From CAZLCK01 sp964558235 (lineage in GTDB: Bacteria > Actinomycetota > Coriobacteriia > Coriobacteriales > CADBOM01), in NCBI GenBank assembly GCA_964558235.1, contig CAZLCK010000014.1:1-32507 (forward strand): a DNA stretch of 32,507 nucleotides, given 5' to 3'. Of this stretch, positions 1 through 8,249 are shown one piece after another. Position numbers and translations under genes: made by a program. The notes beneath the pieces were generated by a model that saw only the letters and a program-made list of their open reading frames with translations, searched no databases and had not been told where the DNA came from. The number at the start of each line of letters is the position of its first letter. Position 1 is the first letter of the stretch.

Positions 1-497
1 TCATGAGCAAAGCCTGCAATCTGTACGCTTGTTTCTGTACCGTCAGTAAGCGTTATGCTTTTGGTCTGTGTTCCATCAAGAGTGCCGTCTTCGTTTACGA
101 GGTTATAAGCCTTAGCTATCTCTATTGCTTCATCTTCATTAGAGGCTGTAGCAATTTCTGCACTTATGACAGATAGTTCTTTCCAGGTATATTCTTCCAT
201 AGTGTTTTTAGGATTTACCTCTTCTACAGTGTCTTTAGAGCTTACTGAGCCTAACAAACCGAAGCCACCTGTAAAAATGGCTACACCAATAACCGCGATA
301 ACAACTACTGCAAGAGCAATGGGAAGCACTGGTTTTTTTCTAGCTGCTGCAGCGCCGGCAGGAGCGCTGCTTGTAGCGGTTCCTATAGATGCTGTCGAGC
401 TTACCGCAGGTGGTGAACTTTGACCCAAAGAAGCACCACACTTACCACAAAAACCCGACCCTTCCGCTACTTCGTTTCCGCATTTAGGACAAAACAT
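1..497 (-). CDS. Zinc-ribbon membrane-anchored protein, C-terminus cut by window edge
   Basis: The reading frame starts at ATG 497-495 and runs off the left edge, giving about 165 residues. A G-rich ribosome binding site (AGGGGTGG) lies just upstream. The N-terminus is a four-cysteine zinc ribbon (C3-x2-C6 and C17-x2-C20, the common MFCPKCG type). A Ser/Ala/Pro-rich linker follows, then one transmembrane helix at about residues 57-80 and an extracellular part that begins after residue 85. This layout is typical of membrane proteins with an N-terminal zinc ribbon in the cytoplasm and a sensory or lipoprotein-like outer domain. The outer domain is incomplete here and no function can be assigned. 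The next gene on the same strand lies more than 300 bases upstream, so this is probably a separate transcription unit. Confidence 0.75.
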   Translation of the reverse strand, partial: MFCPKCGNEVAEGSGFCGKCGASLGQSSPPAVSSTASIGTATSSAPAGAAAARKKPVLPIALAVVVIAVIGVAIFTGGFGLLGSVSSKDTVEEVNPKNTMEEYTWKELSVISAEIATASNEDEAIEIAKAYNLVNEDGTLDGTQTKSITLTDGTETSVQIAGFAH

Positions 498-837
498 GGT
501 TACCACCCCTTTTAGCTTGTTATACACAACCCCATCAAATTCGTATGTCATTTTGTCCACGCCCCCACCATCTCCTATAGGGGTGTTGCAACGTTCGCTA
601 GAACTTGCCGAGTTAAGCATAACGGGGGGGGGATTTGTCTATAAGAAATTTGCTACGTAGGAAAAGATTGACTCGACCGGTGGTAATTAAGAGAGGCAAA
701 ACTTTTCGAAAAAGGCCACCAACCAGTCAATTCATAGAAGATTTACACACAATGAGCCACAAGACGTGCAATTTAGATGCATCAAACAGGCAGGCTACAC
801 GAGGCTAAGGTGTGCCTCATGTCCCCGCACAAAAGTA
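498..837. other. Intergenic region with no recognisable gene
   Basis: I see no convincing coding sequence in these 340 bases. They contain a run of nine G at 624-632 and a weak 5-bp hairpin at 801-818 (GAGGC/GCCTC) just downstream of the stop codon of the next gene. That hairpin has no T-tract on the relevant strand, so I do not call it a terminator. The promoter of the zinc-ribbon gene should lie here, but no clear -35/-10 pair was found. Confidence 0.5.
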
Positions 838-3800
838 TTACACGTTTTTAATAAGCTCTATCAAAAGCTCATAGACATCATTAAGGTTTTCTTCTTCAAC
901 TATCTCTTCGGTATCGTCAGACCAGCGCCATCCAGGAATTGTATTTTCATCAACTGCAATAATCGAAATTGCGCGCGCGCCTGAGGCTATGGCCTGAGTA
1001 GCTTGGGTGGTTTTCCAATCGAGATCGATACCAGAGATCTCAACATCAGCATAATTAGCGGCCTTTTCGATAGTCTTTTGCAGCCTTGGATCGGTACTCT
1101 TCTTCAAAATTGCCAAATTTGGTTCAGATTTTGTATAACACAGATCTCCAGCGCCAATCGCCTCAAGATTGATAATTCTTGCACTTCTTAGCTCGCCCTT
1201 ACGTGACTTTATAAGATTGCGCATTCCTGTAGAAGCTTCTCCGCTAGCTCCTAGAGCAACAAACCAAACTTCCTTGTTCAAAAGTTCGTCACTTAAAGCC
1301 TCAATAGAATCACGGTTTGCTCTTTCGCTTTCGCCACCATATGCTCCGCCACGCCAATCTAGATCATCGTCATCGCTAAAGTTATCCCACGACCCAATAT
1401 CTGCACCTTCGCGACGTGCGTTAAAGTCACTAGAGATACCCAGCCATTGTGCCGCCGACTCATTATCATTACCACGATTCTTACGACGTCTCTTAAATAG
1501 AGAGCGACGCTTCTTTGGAATAGAGACCTCGACATCTTCAACATATCTTCCATCATCGTTATATTGAGCGTTGTATGCTAAATCGTCAGCATCGTCGATA
1601 TAAAGGCTCTCTCCGTCGTTATATTGATCTAGCATCTCACTAGTAATAGGTTGCATAACTCCACTTGCACTAAGAGGCGCAAATGCTCCAGTGAGATTTA
1701 CTTGGTTGTCTTCTTTTGAATAATCAATGTTATCGATTGAAGAGCGCTGTCCTGTCTCAAGCCCAGCCTGGCTATAGCCATCAGAGATACGAGACTCTCT
1801 CTCACCTACGCCAATTACCGGCAAATTCAACAAAGCGGCACGCGGCTCCTTAACCTCAAGCTCGGCTTGCGAAATGTTCATAGTGGCATTCGGATCAGCA
1901 TTTGGGATATCTGATTGTTCGTCGCGAATCTCTTCTGGCTTTGTTAAAGGAGCACCTGGAACCGTGCGCACAGCAGCAGGAACAATCTCAGGTTGATCTG
2001 ACCCTTTTGCATCGGCCTGTTTTGAAATTTGCTCAATTGGCTCTGGCATGTATGCCATCGTTGCGCTTGGATCTATCTTTGAAACATGTGAACCGTCTGT
2101 ATCTGTACCTGCGTCTGCGTCTGCGTCTGCATCGATGGAGGTATCTACTACAACAGCCTTCCTAGAGTCAACCTCTGCAACACTTGTGTCTGAAGATACG
2201 TTTACGCTTTCCTCTGCACTTTCTAAGCCAAGAGACCTATCTTTATCTGTAGAAGCTTCTGTGAGCTCATCACCGTCGGCCTCAATCGTTTGAGGCATCT
2301 CAACAACTGAAGCGCCTGCAACTGCGTCTACTTCTGCTTGCTCTTGAGCTTCTTTAGCGTTTTTTTCTTCCTTGTATGCAGGCGAATCAGCAAATCTAGA
2401 ACGCAATGTTAGCTCACTAGAATCGTCACCAAACTCACCTTTTGCCTTATCATCTTCAACTTTTTGCCACCAAGAAGGCTTGGAAGATCTTTTATTTTGA
2501 GAACTTTGAGAAGAACTTGGTCCGGCATTTTGAGCAGCGACTGCTCCAGCGGCTCCAGCAACTCCAACAGCTTCAGCGGCTCCGGCCACACCAGCTGCGG
2601 CAACTTCAGCAACACCTAATCCAGATTGCGTAGACTCGGCTGCGTCGCGTCGCCTTACTCTTGGATCCTTTATTTCAAAATGTGCAGGATATTGCTGTAC
2701 AACAGATTCGTTAACCTCAACTTGCTCAGATTCGCTGGCCTGCTCAGAATCAACCTGTTCAGATTCACTAGCCTGTTCAGAATTAACCTGCTCAGAATCA
2801 ACTATGCTGTCCTTAAGGCTATTATTCTCCTCTTCCACAATGGCAGAAGTTGCATCCGGAGAACCCTCACCCCAACCTGAGTTAATTCCCTCAGCAATTT
2901 TTCTTTCTTGTTCAGCGATCTCACGCTCATGATGTAGTTGAGCCAAGGCAGCAAGTTTAGCAAATTCAGTCTGTGGAGCATCGACATTAACAACTACATC
3001 TTCCAACTCCAACCCGTATTCAGGCTCGTCTGTAACAAGCTCATCTATCTCATCTAGATTAAAAGTTACATCGTCTTCGCCCGCTACGCGATGCGCCTCA
3101 GTAGAGCCATCCTCGCTTTCAGCATAATTTCTACGACGCTGAGATTGTCTAACGTCACTATTGACAAGCTTATCCGCCAAGGCAACCATAACAGCAAGAC
3201 CTGACGTATTAGCATTTGCTCCTCTTGGAGTTTTCATGAACGCACCAATAAGCTGATCAACAATCGCTAACAGCATTGCAATTCCGCAGATAATCGCGAT
3301 AATCCCAAAGACCAAATTAGCCTCTTCGGGAATTGGAACTGCAATCAAAATGGAACAGATTAAAATCATGAAAGCACAGATCGGAAGTGCTTTTCTAACA
3401 ATTGGATAAAACCCTCTTAAAGCAGGCATCAAAAAGATAGATGGCTTCTGAACGTCGTAATATGCCGTGATAACAATCTTGCTTCTTCTAGGAGAGTTGG
3501 AAAGCCCTTGGGGTACATATTTAGCTATAACGTTTTGACTCTCGAGCTTAGTAATAGCAAAACCCAATGGGTCGACCTTAAAGTACGACATGAACAAAAG
3601 TACAATTCCAGCAATTGATAAAACTATGCCGAGTGCTACAAACGCTGGCATAATCAAACATAAAATAGACGCTACAAGAAGCAGCGCATAATAGACACTT
3701 CGACTAATGCGAAGATTTCCAGGACATGCAAAACCATCTATATCTGTTTGCAATCCCAAACTATGAAAAATACCTGCGATAGTTTCTGATGCAAGCTCTT

Positions 3801-3876
3801 CTCCACGACCACCAGCATCACGTGCCGGCATTTCTGTTGAAAGTTGATGGACGTACGACTTCATATCTGTGGCCAT
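838..3876 (-). CDS. Large membrane protein with a degenerate M28 peptidase fold and a long disordered insert
   Basis: About 1012 residues from ATG 3876, which has a strong AGGGGG ribosome binding site; a longer form from ATG 3921 (1027 residues, used for numbering here) has only a weak site. Residues 21-70 resemble the start of M28 zinc aminopeptidases. Four hydrophobic segments follow at about 75-113 (two), 176-197 and 203-228. M28 landmarks remain recognisable without their metal ligands: ITAYYD at 151-156 has Tyr where the family has zinc-binding His; GANANTSG at 234-241 has Ala for the bridging Asp; GASGEAS near 890 lacks the catalytic Glu pair; the C-terminal His is missing in WSDDTEE near 1000. 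A very acidic, Ser/Glu/Ala-rich and probably disordered insert of about 620 residues (about 255-880) separates the two halves of the fold. I infer a non-catalytic surface or scaffold protein; substrate and partners are unknown. Confidence 0.7.
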   Translation of the reverse strand: MATDMKSYVHQLSTEMPARDAGGRGEELASETIAGIFHSLGLQTDIDGFACPGNLRISRSVYYALLLVASILCLIMPAFVALGIVLSIAGIVLLFMSYFKVDPLGFAITKLESQNVIAKYVPQGLSNSPRRSKIVITAYYDVQKPSIFLMPALRGFYPIVRKALPICAFMILICSILIAVPIPEEANLVFGIIAIICGIAMLLAIVDQLIGAFMKTPRGANANTSGLAVMVALADKLVNSDVRQSQRRRNYAESEDGSTEAHRVAGEDDVTFNLDEIDELVTDEPEYGLELEDVVVNVDAPQTEFAKLAALAQLHHEREIAEQERKIAEGINSGWGEGSPDATSAIVEEENNSLKDSIVDSEQVNSEQASESEQVDSEQASESEQVEVNESVVQQYPAHFEIKDPRVRRRDAAESTQSGLGVAEVAAAGVAGAAEAVGVAGAAGAVAAQNAGPSSSQSSQNKRSSKPSWWQKVEDDKAKGEFGDDSSELTLRSRFADSPAYKEEKNAKEAQEQAEVDAVAGASVVEMPQTIEADGDELTEASTDKDRSLGLESAEESVNVSSDTSVAEVDSRKAVVVDTSIDADADADAGTDTDGSHVSKIDPSATMAYMPEPIEQISKQADAKGSDQPEIVPAAVRTVPGAPLTKPEEIRDEQSDIPNADPNATMNISQAELEVKEPRAALLNLPVIGVGERESRISDGYSQAGLETGQRSSIDNIDYSKEDNQVNLTGAFAPLSASGVMQPITSEMLDQYNDGESLYIDDADDLAYNAQYNDDGRYVEDVEVSIPKKRRSLFKRRRKNRGNDNESAAQWLGISSDFNARREGADIGSWDNFSDDDDLDWRGGAYGGESERANRDSIEALSDELLNKEVWFVALGASGEASTGMRNLIKSRKGELRSARIINLEAIGAGDLCYTKSEPNLAILKKSTDPRLQKTIEKAANYADVEISGIDLDWKTTQATQAIASGARAISIIAVDENTIPGWRWSDDTEEIVEEENLNDVYELLIELIKNV
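2721..2802 (-). repeat. In-frame Ser/Glu/Gln repeats in the disordered insert of the M28-like protein
   Basis: On the coding strand this stretch encodes repeated SEQ units of the type SEQVDSEQASESEQVDSEQ, with repeated codons as well as repeated amino acids. A second short-period tract lies at about 2109-2140 (DADADADAGTDTD, from repeated TCTGCG hexamers on the plus strand), and an Ala/Gly/Val repeat at about 2530-2620. These tracts probably change length by slippage; all keep the frame. Confidence 0.7.
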
Positions 3877-3946
3877 CTGTCCCCCTAGATTTTTAAAGCG
3901 GGTAATGTTGCCTTCAAACATAGTATTGTCTCATAGTGTAGACAAT

Positions 3947-3977
3947 TTGACACTTTCACTTTGCTTTAGGTTACTAT
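3947..3977 (+). promoter_or_regulatory. Candidate sigma70-type promoter for the WYL gene pair
   Basis: A perfect TTGACA (3947-3952) is followed after 19 bases by TACTAT (3972-3977), about 95 bases upstream of the first WYL start codon. The spacer is a little long, so the call is moderate. It lies in the short region between the divergent M28-like gene and the WYL genes. Confidence 0.4.
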
Positions 3978-4073
3978 TATCGCGCTTTACCCTCATATTT
4001 AAGCCTTTGGTTTTAAAGTAATACATATTTGTGTTGTTTAGCTGATTAAAACTTTTAACCGCAAGGAAGTTTG

Positions 4074-5300
4074 ATGGCATCAAAATCAAAAGTTACAAGA
4101 TTGATAAATCTCATTTTGTATCTGTCAGCGCATCCAAATGGTGCCTTTGCGATGGATATCCATACCGATGTTGAAGGGTATAAAGAGAACAAATCGCCCG
4201 AAGCTTTTGAGCGTCAATTTAGGCGAGATAGACATGAACTAAAGAAGATGGGTTTTGTGATATTGCAAAAAGATCTACAGACAGGTATGCCTGCAAATGA
4301 GCCTAGAAAGTTTTATTTGAATTTATCTATATCTAAACAAGATAGGTTGTCTTTGTCCCCTAAAGAGCTTGCGTTTTTAAAGATCTGTGTCGATAACGCG
4401 CTTAAGGATCCATCTTTTCCAATGCGAAAGGATTTGGCTGATGCGCTAAATGTGCTTCCGATTGGCGATTTGTACAGCAATGCAACACAAAGCGTAGCGA
4501 CTAAAAAAGTTAGTGCAAATAGATATGGAAACAGCGATACTACTCCAGGTGACGAAAATAGAAGTGTCAAGATAGACCAGAACAACGCAATCAAAAGCGC
4601 TAATATAGATTTCACACCAGATGTAGCAACAGATAGTTCTCAACTCTATCAAGAAATTCTACAACTTGTCGCTCAAGCAAAACACGAAGAGCTTGGAATT
4701 GAATTTAACTACATACCTGTATATTCAGATTATGCTGATAGGCGGCAAGTTTTTCCCTTACGAGTCTTTTCTTATTTGGGACGTCTCTATCTTTTTGCTT
4801 TTGATGCTCAAAAACGCGACGTGAGACGTTTTAGATTCGATCGCTTTTGCAATAATCCAACTCCTAAGCTCATCGAGACAAAAAGAGATATTGTCCTAGA
4901 AGCTATCTCGCATCTATATGATTTAGCCGTTGTTTTGCCATTTCAAATTGGAGAAAAGCATTTTGAGGCTAGACTAATTTTTTCCAAGAGCGCCGGGCAA
5001 CATTGCACGAAAAATGATATCCTCACAAAAACTTATGGATTTGGGATCTTAGAGGAACACAAGGATTATTGGATTTGGAGAATTGATGCAGCAGATAAAT
5101 TGGCTCTTGTTTCTTGGGTCATCTCTAACGGCCCAGGCATAGACATTCTTGAGCCTATCGATGCATCTAATCTGCTATTAGAAACACTAGATTGCACAGA
5201 TTGTCTGCGAGATCACACAGATTGTTTGCAGGATTTAGAGCATATAGACACTCGCAAAACAGATGCGAACTCAAACGAAAAAGGTGAAGACAATGTCTAG
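4074..5300 (+). CDS. WYL-domain transcriptional regulator, first of a pair (PafB/PafC-like)
   Basis: A protein of 408 residues; ATG 4074 is preferred over TTG 4071 because AAGGAAG (4063-4069) sits just upstream. Residues 5-65 form a winged-helix DNA-binding domain with a basic stretch (RQFRRDRHELKK). After a polar linker (about 130-190), residues about 190-262 form a WYL domain ending in RRFRFDRF. A C-terminal extension domain of the WCX type covers about 270-385. The signature Trp-Tyr-Leu reads Leu-Tyr-Leu at 238-240. WYL domains bind ligands or nucleic acid; in actinobacteria adjacent pairs (PafB/PafC) activate DNA-damage genes. The next gene overlaps by 8 bases and encodes the partner. The regulated genes cannot be deduced here, and a metabolic or defence role is possible. 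Confidence 0.8.
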   Translation: MASKSKVTRLINLILYLSAHPNGAFAMDIHTDVEGYKENKSPEAFERQFRRDRHELKKMGFVILQKDLQTGMPANEPRKFYLNLSISKQDRLSLSPKELAFLKICVDNALKDPSFPMRKDLADALNVLPIGDLYSNATQSVATKKVSANRYGNSDTTPGDENRSVKIDQNNAIKSANIDFTPDVATDSSQLYQEILQLVAQAKHEELGIEFNYIPVYSDYADRRQVFPLRVFSYLGRLYLFAFDAQKRDVRRFRFDRFCNNPTPKLIETKRDIVLEAISHLYDLAVVLPFQIGEKHFEARLIFSKSAGQHCTKNDILTKTYGFGILEEHKDYWIWRIDAADKLALVSWVISNGPGIDILEPIDASNLLLETLDCTDCLRDHTDCLQDLEHIDTRKTDANSNEKGEDNV

Positions 5301-6221
5301 GCCGTCTGAAAGTATTCGTTTAGAAAAACTGCTTCAAGCACTTCCCTATATTTCTCAAGGCGTAATTTCGTTTGAAGAGCTTGCTTTAATGATGGATTGC
5401 AGTGTTGAAGAGGCAAAAATAATCATCAAAGACCTCTCTGAATGTGATATTTCCCAGAACTATTACTATTCAGAAAATCCTGATGAACTCGCCTATAGAA
5501 CCGGTATTTTTAATTTTATGATCTTAAGTAGTGACGATATTACTAAAGCGATACAAATTGGAGGACAGTTTGCACAAAACTTACTAGGAGCTCTTAAAAC
5601 TAACGGCGGAATAGTTGTTGAGGGAAATTTTGGTCCGCTTTCGCTGCATAAACGCCTTACTTATAGGCAGAGCAGAGCGCTTTTAGCAGCGATAGAACGT
5701 ACGGGAATCGGTTTTGATTCTGAACTTGCGAGAAAAATCACAAAAGCTGCAATGGAACTAGCTCAGATTGACTCTGATGAAAAAATTTCACCGAACCACC
5801 TCACATCGAGCGCTAATCGCACATCAAAAGTCGATCAAATTTCACCAGACTTACAAAACGCGCATATTACCATTGATCCAAATTTTGTCGATTACATTAG
5901 TGAAGCTGTAGATCTTGGAATTATCGAAGAGTTATCGCTTTTATGTTCACAACATCGCCTAGCATATATCACATATTCATCTCAGCAAGGCACAGAAAAA
6001 CGAAAAATAGCGCCTGAGCAATTTTATACAGATAACAACGGGAAAACTTATTTGGCGGCATGGTGCTTTACACGTAAAGATTACAGGCTTTTTAGAATTG
6101 ATCGGCTTGAAGAGGTTGAACCTTTAGCTAAACATGCTTCGCAGTACGTAAACGAAATGGAAGCTGGTATAGCAGATTCCAACGCAGCTGCTGAAAACTC
6201 AGCAGTGATCAACACAAGCTC
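5293..6221 (+). CDS. WYL-domain transcriptional regulator, second of the pair, part before the assembly gap
   Basis: The start is ATG 5293, preceded by AAAGGTGA; a start at 5263 would extend it into the upstream gene without a better ribosome binding site. About 309 residues are visible before the run of N. The N-terminus (about 5-60) is a winged-helix-like domain (EELALMMDCSVEEAKIIIKD). Residues about 208-275 are the WYL domain, with the motif reading Thr-Tyr-Leu at 252-254 and the conserved end RLFRIDRLEEV. The sequence then enters the gap; its C-terminal domain continues at 6322 in another frame. It overlaps its partner by 8 bases, so the two are probably translated together and may work as a heterodimer, as PafB and PafC do. 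Confidence 0.8.
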
Positions 6222-6321
6222 NNNNNNNNNNNNNNNNNNNNNNNNNNNNNNNNNNNNNNNNNNNNNNNNNNNNNNNNNNNNNNNNNNNNNNNNNNNNNNN
6301 NNNNNNNNNNNNNNNNNNNNN
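6222..6321. other. Assembly gap of exactly 100 N inside a WYL gene
   Basis: A run of exactly 100 N. The WYL gene is in one frame before it and in another after it, so the number of N is a placeholder and not a measured length. Confidence 0.98.
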
Positions 6322-6649
6322 CCCTCAATCTATGCATAATCTCGCAAACGCATTCCAAAAAGCAGAAAAAGCCATTTTGCAGGTGAAAAATACCTACGAA
6401 ATTGACCCACATATTTGGATTGGCGCGCATGAAGTTCTAAAAGTAAGCAACAGAACAGCAGAGCTTGGATACAGATTGATCGAAGTGCCAATTTTAAGCA
6501 ATACAGATTGGATAGCAAGACAAATACTTGCATCATGTAAGGAAATAAAGATTATTTCACCTGGTTATCTAGCGCAGAAGGTAAGCGATATTGCAAAAAA
6601 AGATCTTGATGGGCTAAAAGAACTAAAGAAACTTAGACTAAGCTCTTAA
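6322..6649 (+). CDS. C-terminal part of the second WYL regulator, after the gap
   Basis: The open frame after the gap reads Pro-Gln-Ser then Met (ATG 6332) and ends at TAA 6647-6649. Its roughly 109 residues match in character the C-terminal extension (WCX) of WYL proteins: an alpha/beta segment (KNTYEIDPHIWIG) and a closing stretch in which a conserved WISPGYLAQKV-type sequence is replaced by IISPGYLAQKV. There is no ribosome binding site before ATG 6332, so it is not an independent gene. It most likely completes the gene starting at 5293. Its last 4 bases overlap the convergent HdeD-like gene. Confidence 0.75.
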
Positions 6650-7182
6650 AACATCATAGATTTTTTAGCTGTAATTCCAAAGACCAGAAGCGAAATTCCT
6701 CGCATAAGCAAAAATAACCCAATGAAAATCACAAAGCTCAGTGGGTTCACAAAGAACATGATGGCGCATAGAATATCGATAATTCCAGAAGTGATCAGCA
6801 AAAACCACATTGAACCACCAAGTTTGCGCCCTTTTAAAGCTCCAGCAATCTCAAATATTCCAAAGATAATAAGTCCTGCTCCTGCCATCCATGGCACAAA
6901 TGCAGCTAAAGCAATCGGATGAATTAAAAATACTAGGCCTAGAATGATATCGAGAAGCGCATATGCAAGAGTCCATCCAGGCATCTGCATATAACGGTGC
7001 GTTCTTACATAACTGATAATGTCGAATATTCCAGTTACTAAAAGACAAACGCCGGAGAGGCTTGCAATCATCACAAGCGTCAACCCCGGCGCAACCATAA
7101 GCAAGAAAGCACAGATTACCATCAAAATGCCAGCAATTATTAAAGCCCAATCACGCCTAGGCCTCATAAAAGTCGCTGTCAT
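6646..7182 (-). CDS. HdeD-family (DUF308) integral membrane protein
   Basis: A protein of 178 residues from ATG 7182, with GGGAGA at 7191-7196 as ribosome binding site. It consists of six closely spaced hydrophobic helices with short loops and repeated Gly-Ile-Phe/Asp-Ile turns (TGIFDII, FGIFEIAG), the internal repeat pattern of HdeD/DUF308 proteins. HdeD in E. coli is linked to acid resistance; in most bacteria the role is unknown, so the name says little about function. It is convergent with the WYL gene and overlaps it by 4 bases, and has its own promoter with a perfect -10 at 7226-7231. Confidence 0.85.
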   Translation of the reverse strand: MTATFMRPRRDWALIIAGILMVICAFLLMVAPGLTLVMIASLSGVCLLVTGIFDIISYVRTHRYMQMPGWTLAYALLDIILGLVFLIHPIALAAFVPWMAGAGLIIFGIFEIAGALKGRKLGGSMWFLLITSGIIDILCAIMFFVNPLSFVIFIGLFLLMRGISLLVFGITAKKSMMF

Positions 7183-7225
7183 GCAAAATCTCTCCCGCTA
7201 TTTCGATTTTGTGTATGCTGAAATG

Positions 7226-7255
7226 ATTATAGTACGTAGAGAATAGTACTCAGAA
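7226..7255 (-). promoter_or_regulatory. Promoter of the HdeD-like gene
   Basis: On the minus strand a perfect TATAAT lies at 7231-7226, about 45 bases upstream of the start codon. The matching -35 is poor (TTCTGA or TCTGAG about 17-18 bases further upstream). The remainder of this intergenic stretch up to 7459 shows nothing recognisable. Confidence 0.5.
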
Positions 7256-7459
7256 AAATTATTATGAGTTAACATTGGGCCTACATGTAGACAACCTATA
7301 CTGATCTACAAATTCTCCATAAATCTTAAAAGCACGAGGGCAATTATCTTAATTTCAAACTCTAGATCCCTTAGAGACGGTAAGTTTAAGAAGTTAAATT
7401 AGCGTAAGGCCTTTCGCTGAAGCTGCTGATGGAATTAGCTTTACAGATGTCACCATGGT

Positions 7460-8188
7460 TTATTTCTTATCGAAGAAAAACATTGCGCCATCATAGATGT
7501 ATAGGTCTGCCGGAAAAGGAAGGTCATCCTTCTCTGGAACTACCTCGCCCGCTGCTACTTTTTTAGCACCATCTAACATCTTGGTAACAACATGGCTGGG
7601 TAAAGGACACTCTCCATGAGAGGGATAGATCTCATCATAAAGATCCATGATGTCAACAAGCTTTTGCATAGAGGCAATATACGCATTGATATCACGCATA
7701 TCTCCAAACAAAAAAATTGGAGTTGCAGAGACACTATCGCCTGCGATTAAAATACGATTTTGCTTATCTAGAAGCGCAATCGAGCCATAGGTGTGCCCAG
7801 GAATGAGGATAACTTCGAACGACCTGCCGCCAATGTCAATAATATCGCCTTCCCAAAGTGGTTCGGCCTTGAGATCTTTATTGTTACCATTCGTTGTATA
7901 AAAATAAGCAAACTCGCTTGGGTGTATATGAGTGGGGCCGAATTCGTGGTTCATAGCAATATGATCTTGATCTGCATGAGTATTGACCAAAAATATCTCT
8001 TTATCAGTAATTTTGGTGACGCATTCTTTTAAGCTTCCGCCGGTTCCTTGAGTTGTATCGACTAGCAAAGCCTTCTCAGTGCCAATGATTAAAAATGCAC
8101 GAACGATCTCATTGTCCTCAAATATATAAAAATCATCTGCAACCTTCACTGTCTCCAAAGGTTTCGCATCGGTGATTTTTTCAGCCAT
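7460..8188 (-). CDS. Metallo-beta-lactamase-fold hydrolase
   Basis: A protein of 242 residues from ATG 8188, chosen because AAGGAG (8194-8199) lies 5 bases upstream; a frame open to 8290 would overlap the preceding gene and lacks such a site. Metal-binding motifs are in the usual order: THADQDH (H71, D73, D75, H76), GHTYGS (H132), AGDS (D151) and SHGE (H191). The second residue of the first motif is Asp rather than the usual His, giving HxDxDH. A carboxylate there recalls the HxExDH motif of the di-iron flavoprotein branch, but no flavodoxin domain is present. The family hydrolyses esters, thioesters, lactams or phosphodiesters; the substrate is unknown. It follows the FAD oxidoreductase gene by 61 bases and is probably cotranscribed with it. 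Confidence 0.85.
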   Translation of the reverse strand: MAEKITDAKPLETVKVADDFYIFEDNEIVRAFLIIGTEKALLVDTTQGTGGSLKECVTKITDKEIFLVNTHADQDHIAMNHEFGPTHIHPSEFAYFYTTNGNNKDLKAEPLWEGDIIDIGGRSFEVILIPGHTYGSIALLDKQNRILIAGDSVSATPIFLFGDMRDINAYIASMQKLVDIMDLYDEIYPSHGECPLPSHVVTKMLDGAKKVAAGEVVPEKDDLPFPADLYIYDGAMFFFDKK

Positions 8189-8249
8189 ATTCTCTCCTTT
8201 TTTTCTAAAGCATTTGCTTTTATCTGCTCCAATTTGCTCTGATTTGCCT

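Noticed and set aside
554..566. 13 bases (TGTCCACGCCCCC) shared with the IS3 scar at 22739-22751
   Set aside because: A 13-base match within 32 kb is expected by chance, and no other part of the element is seen at the first site.
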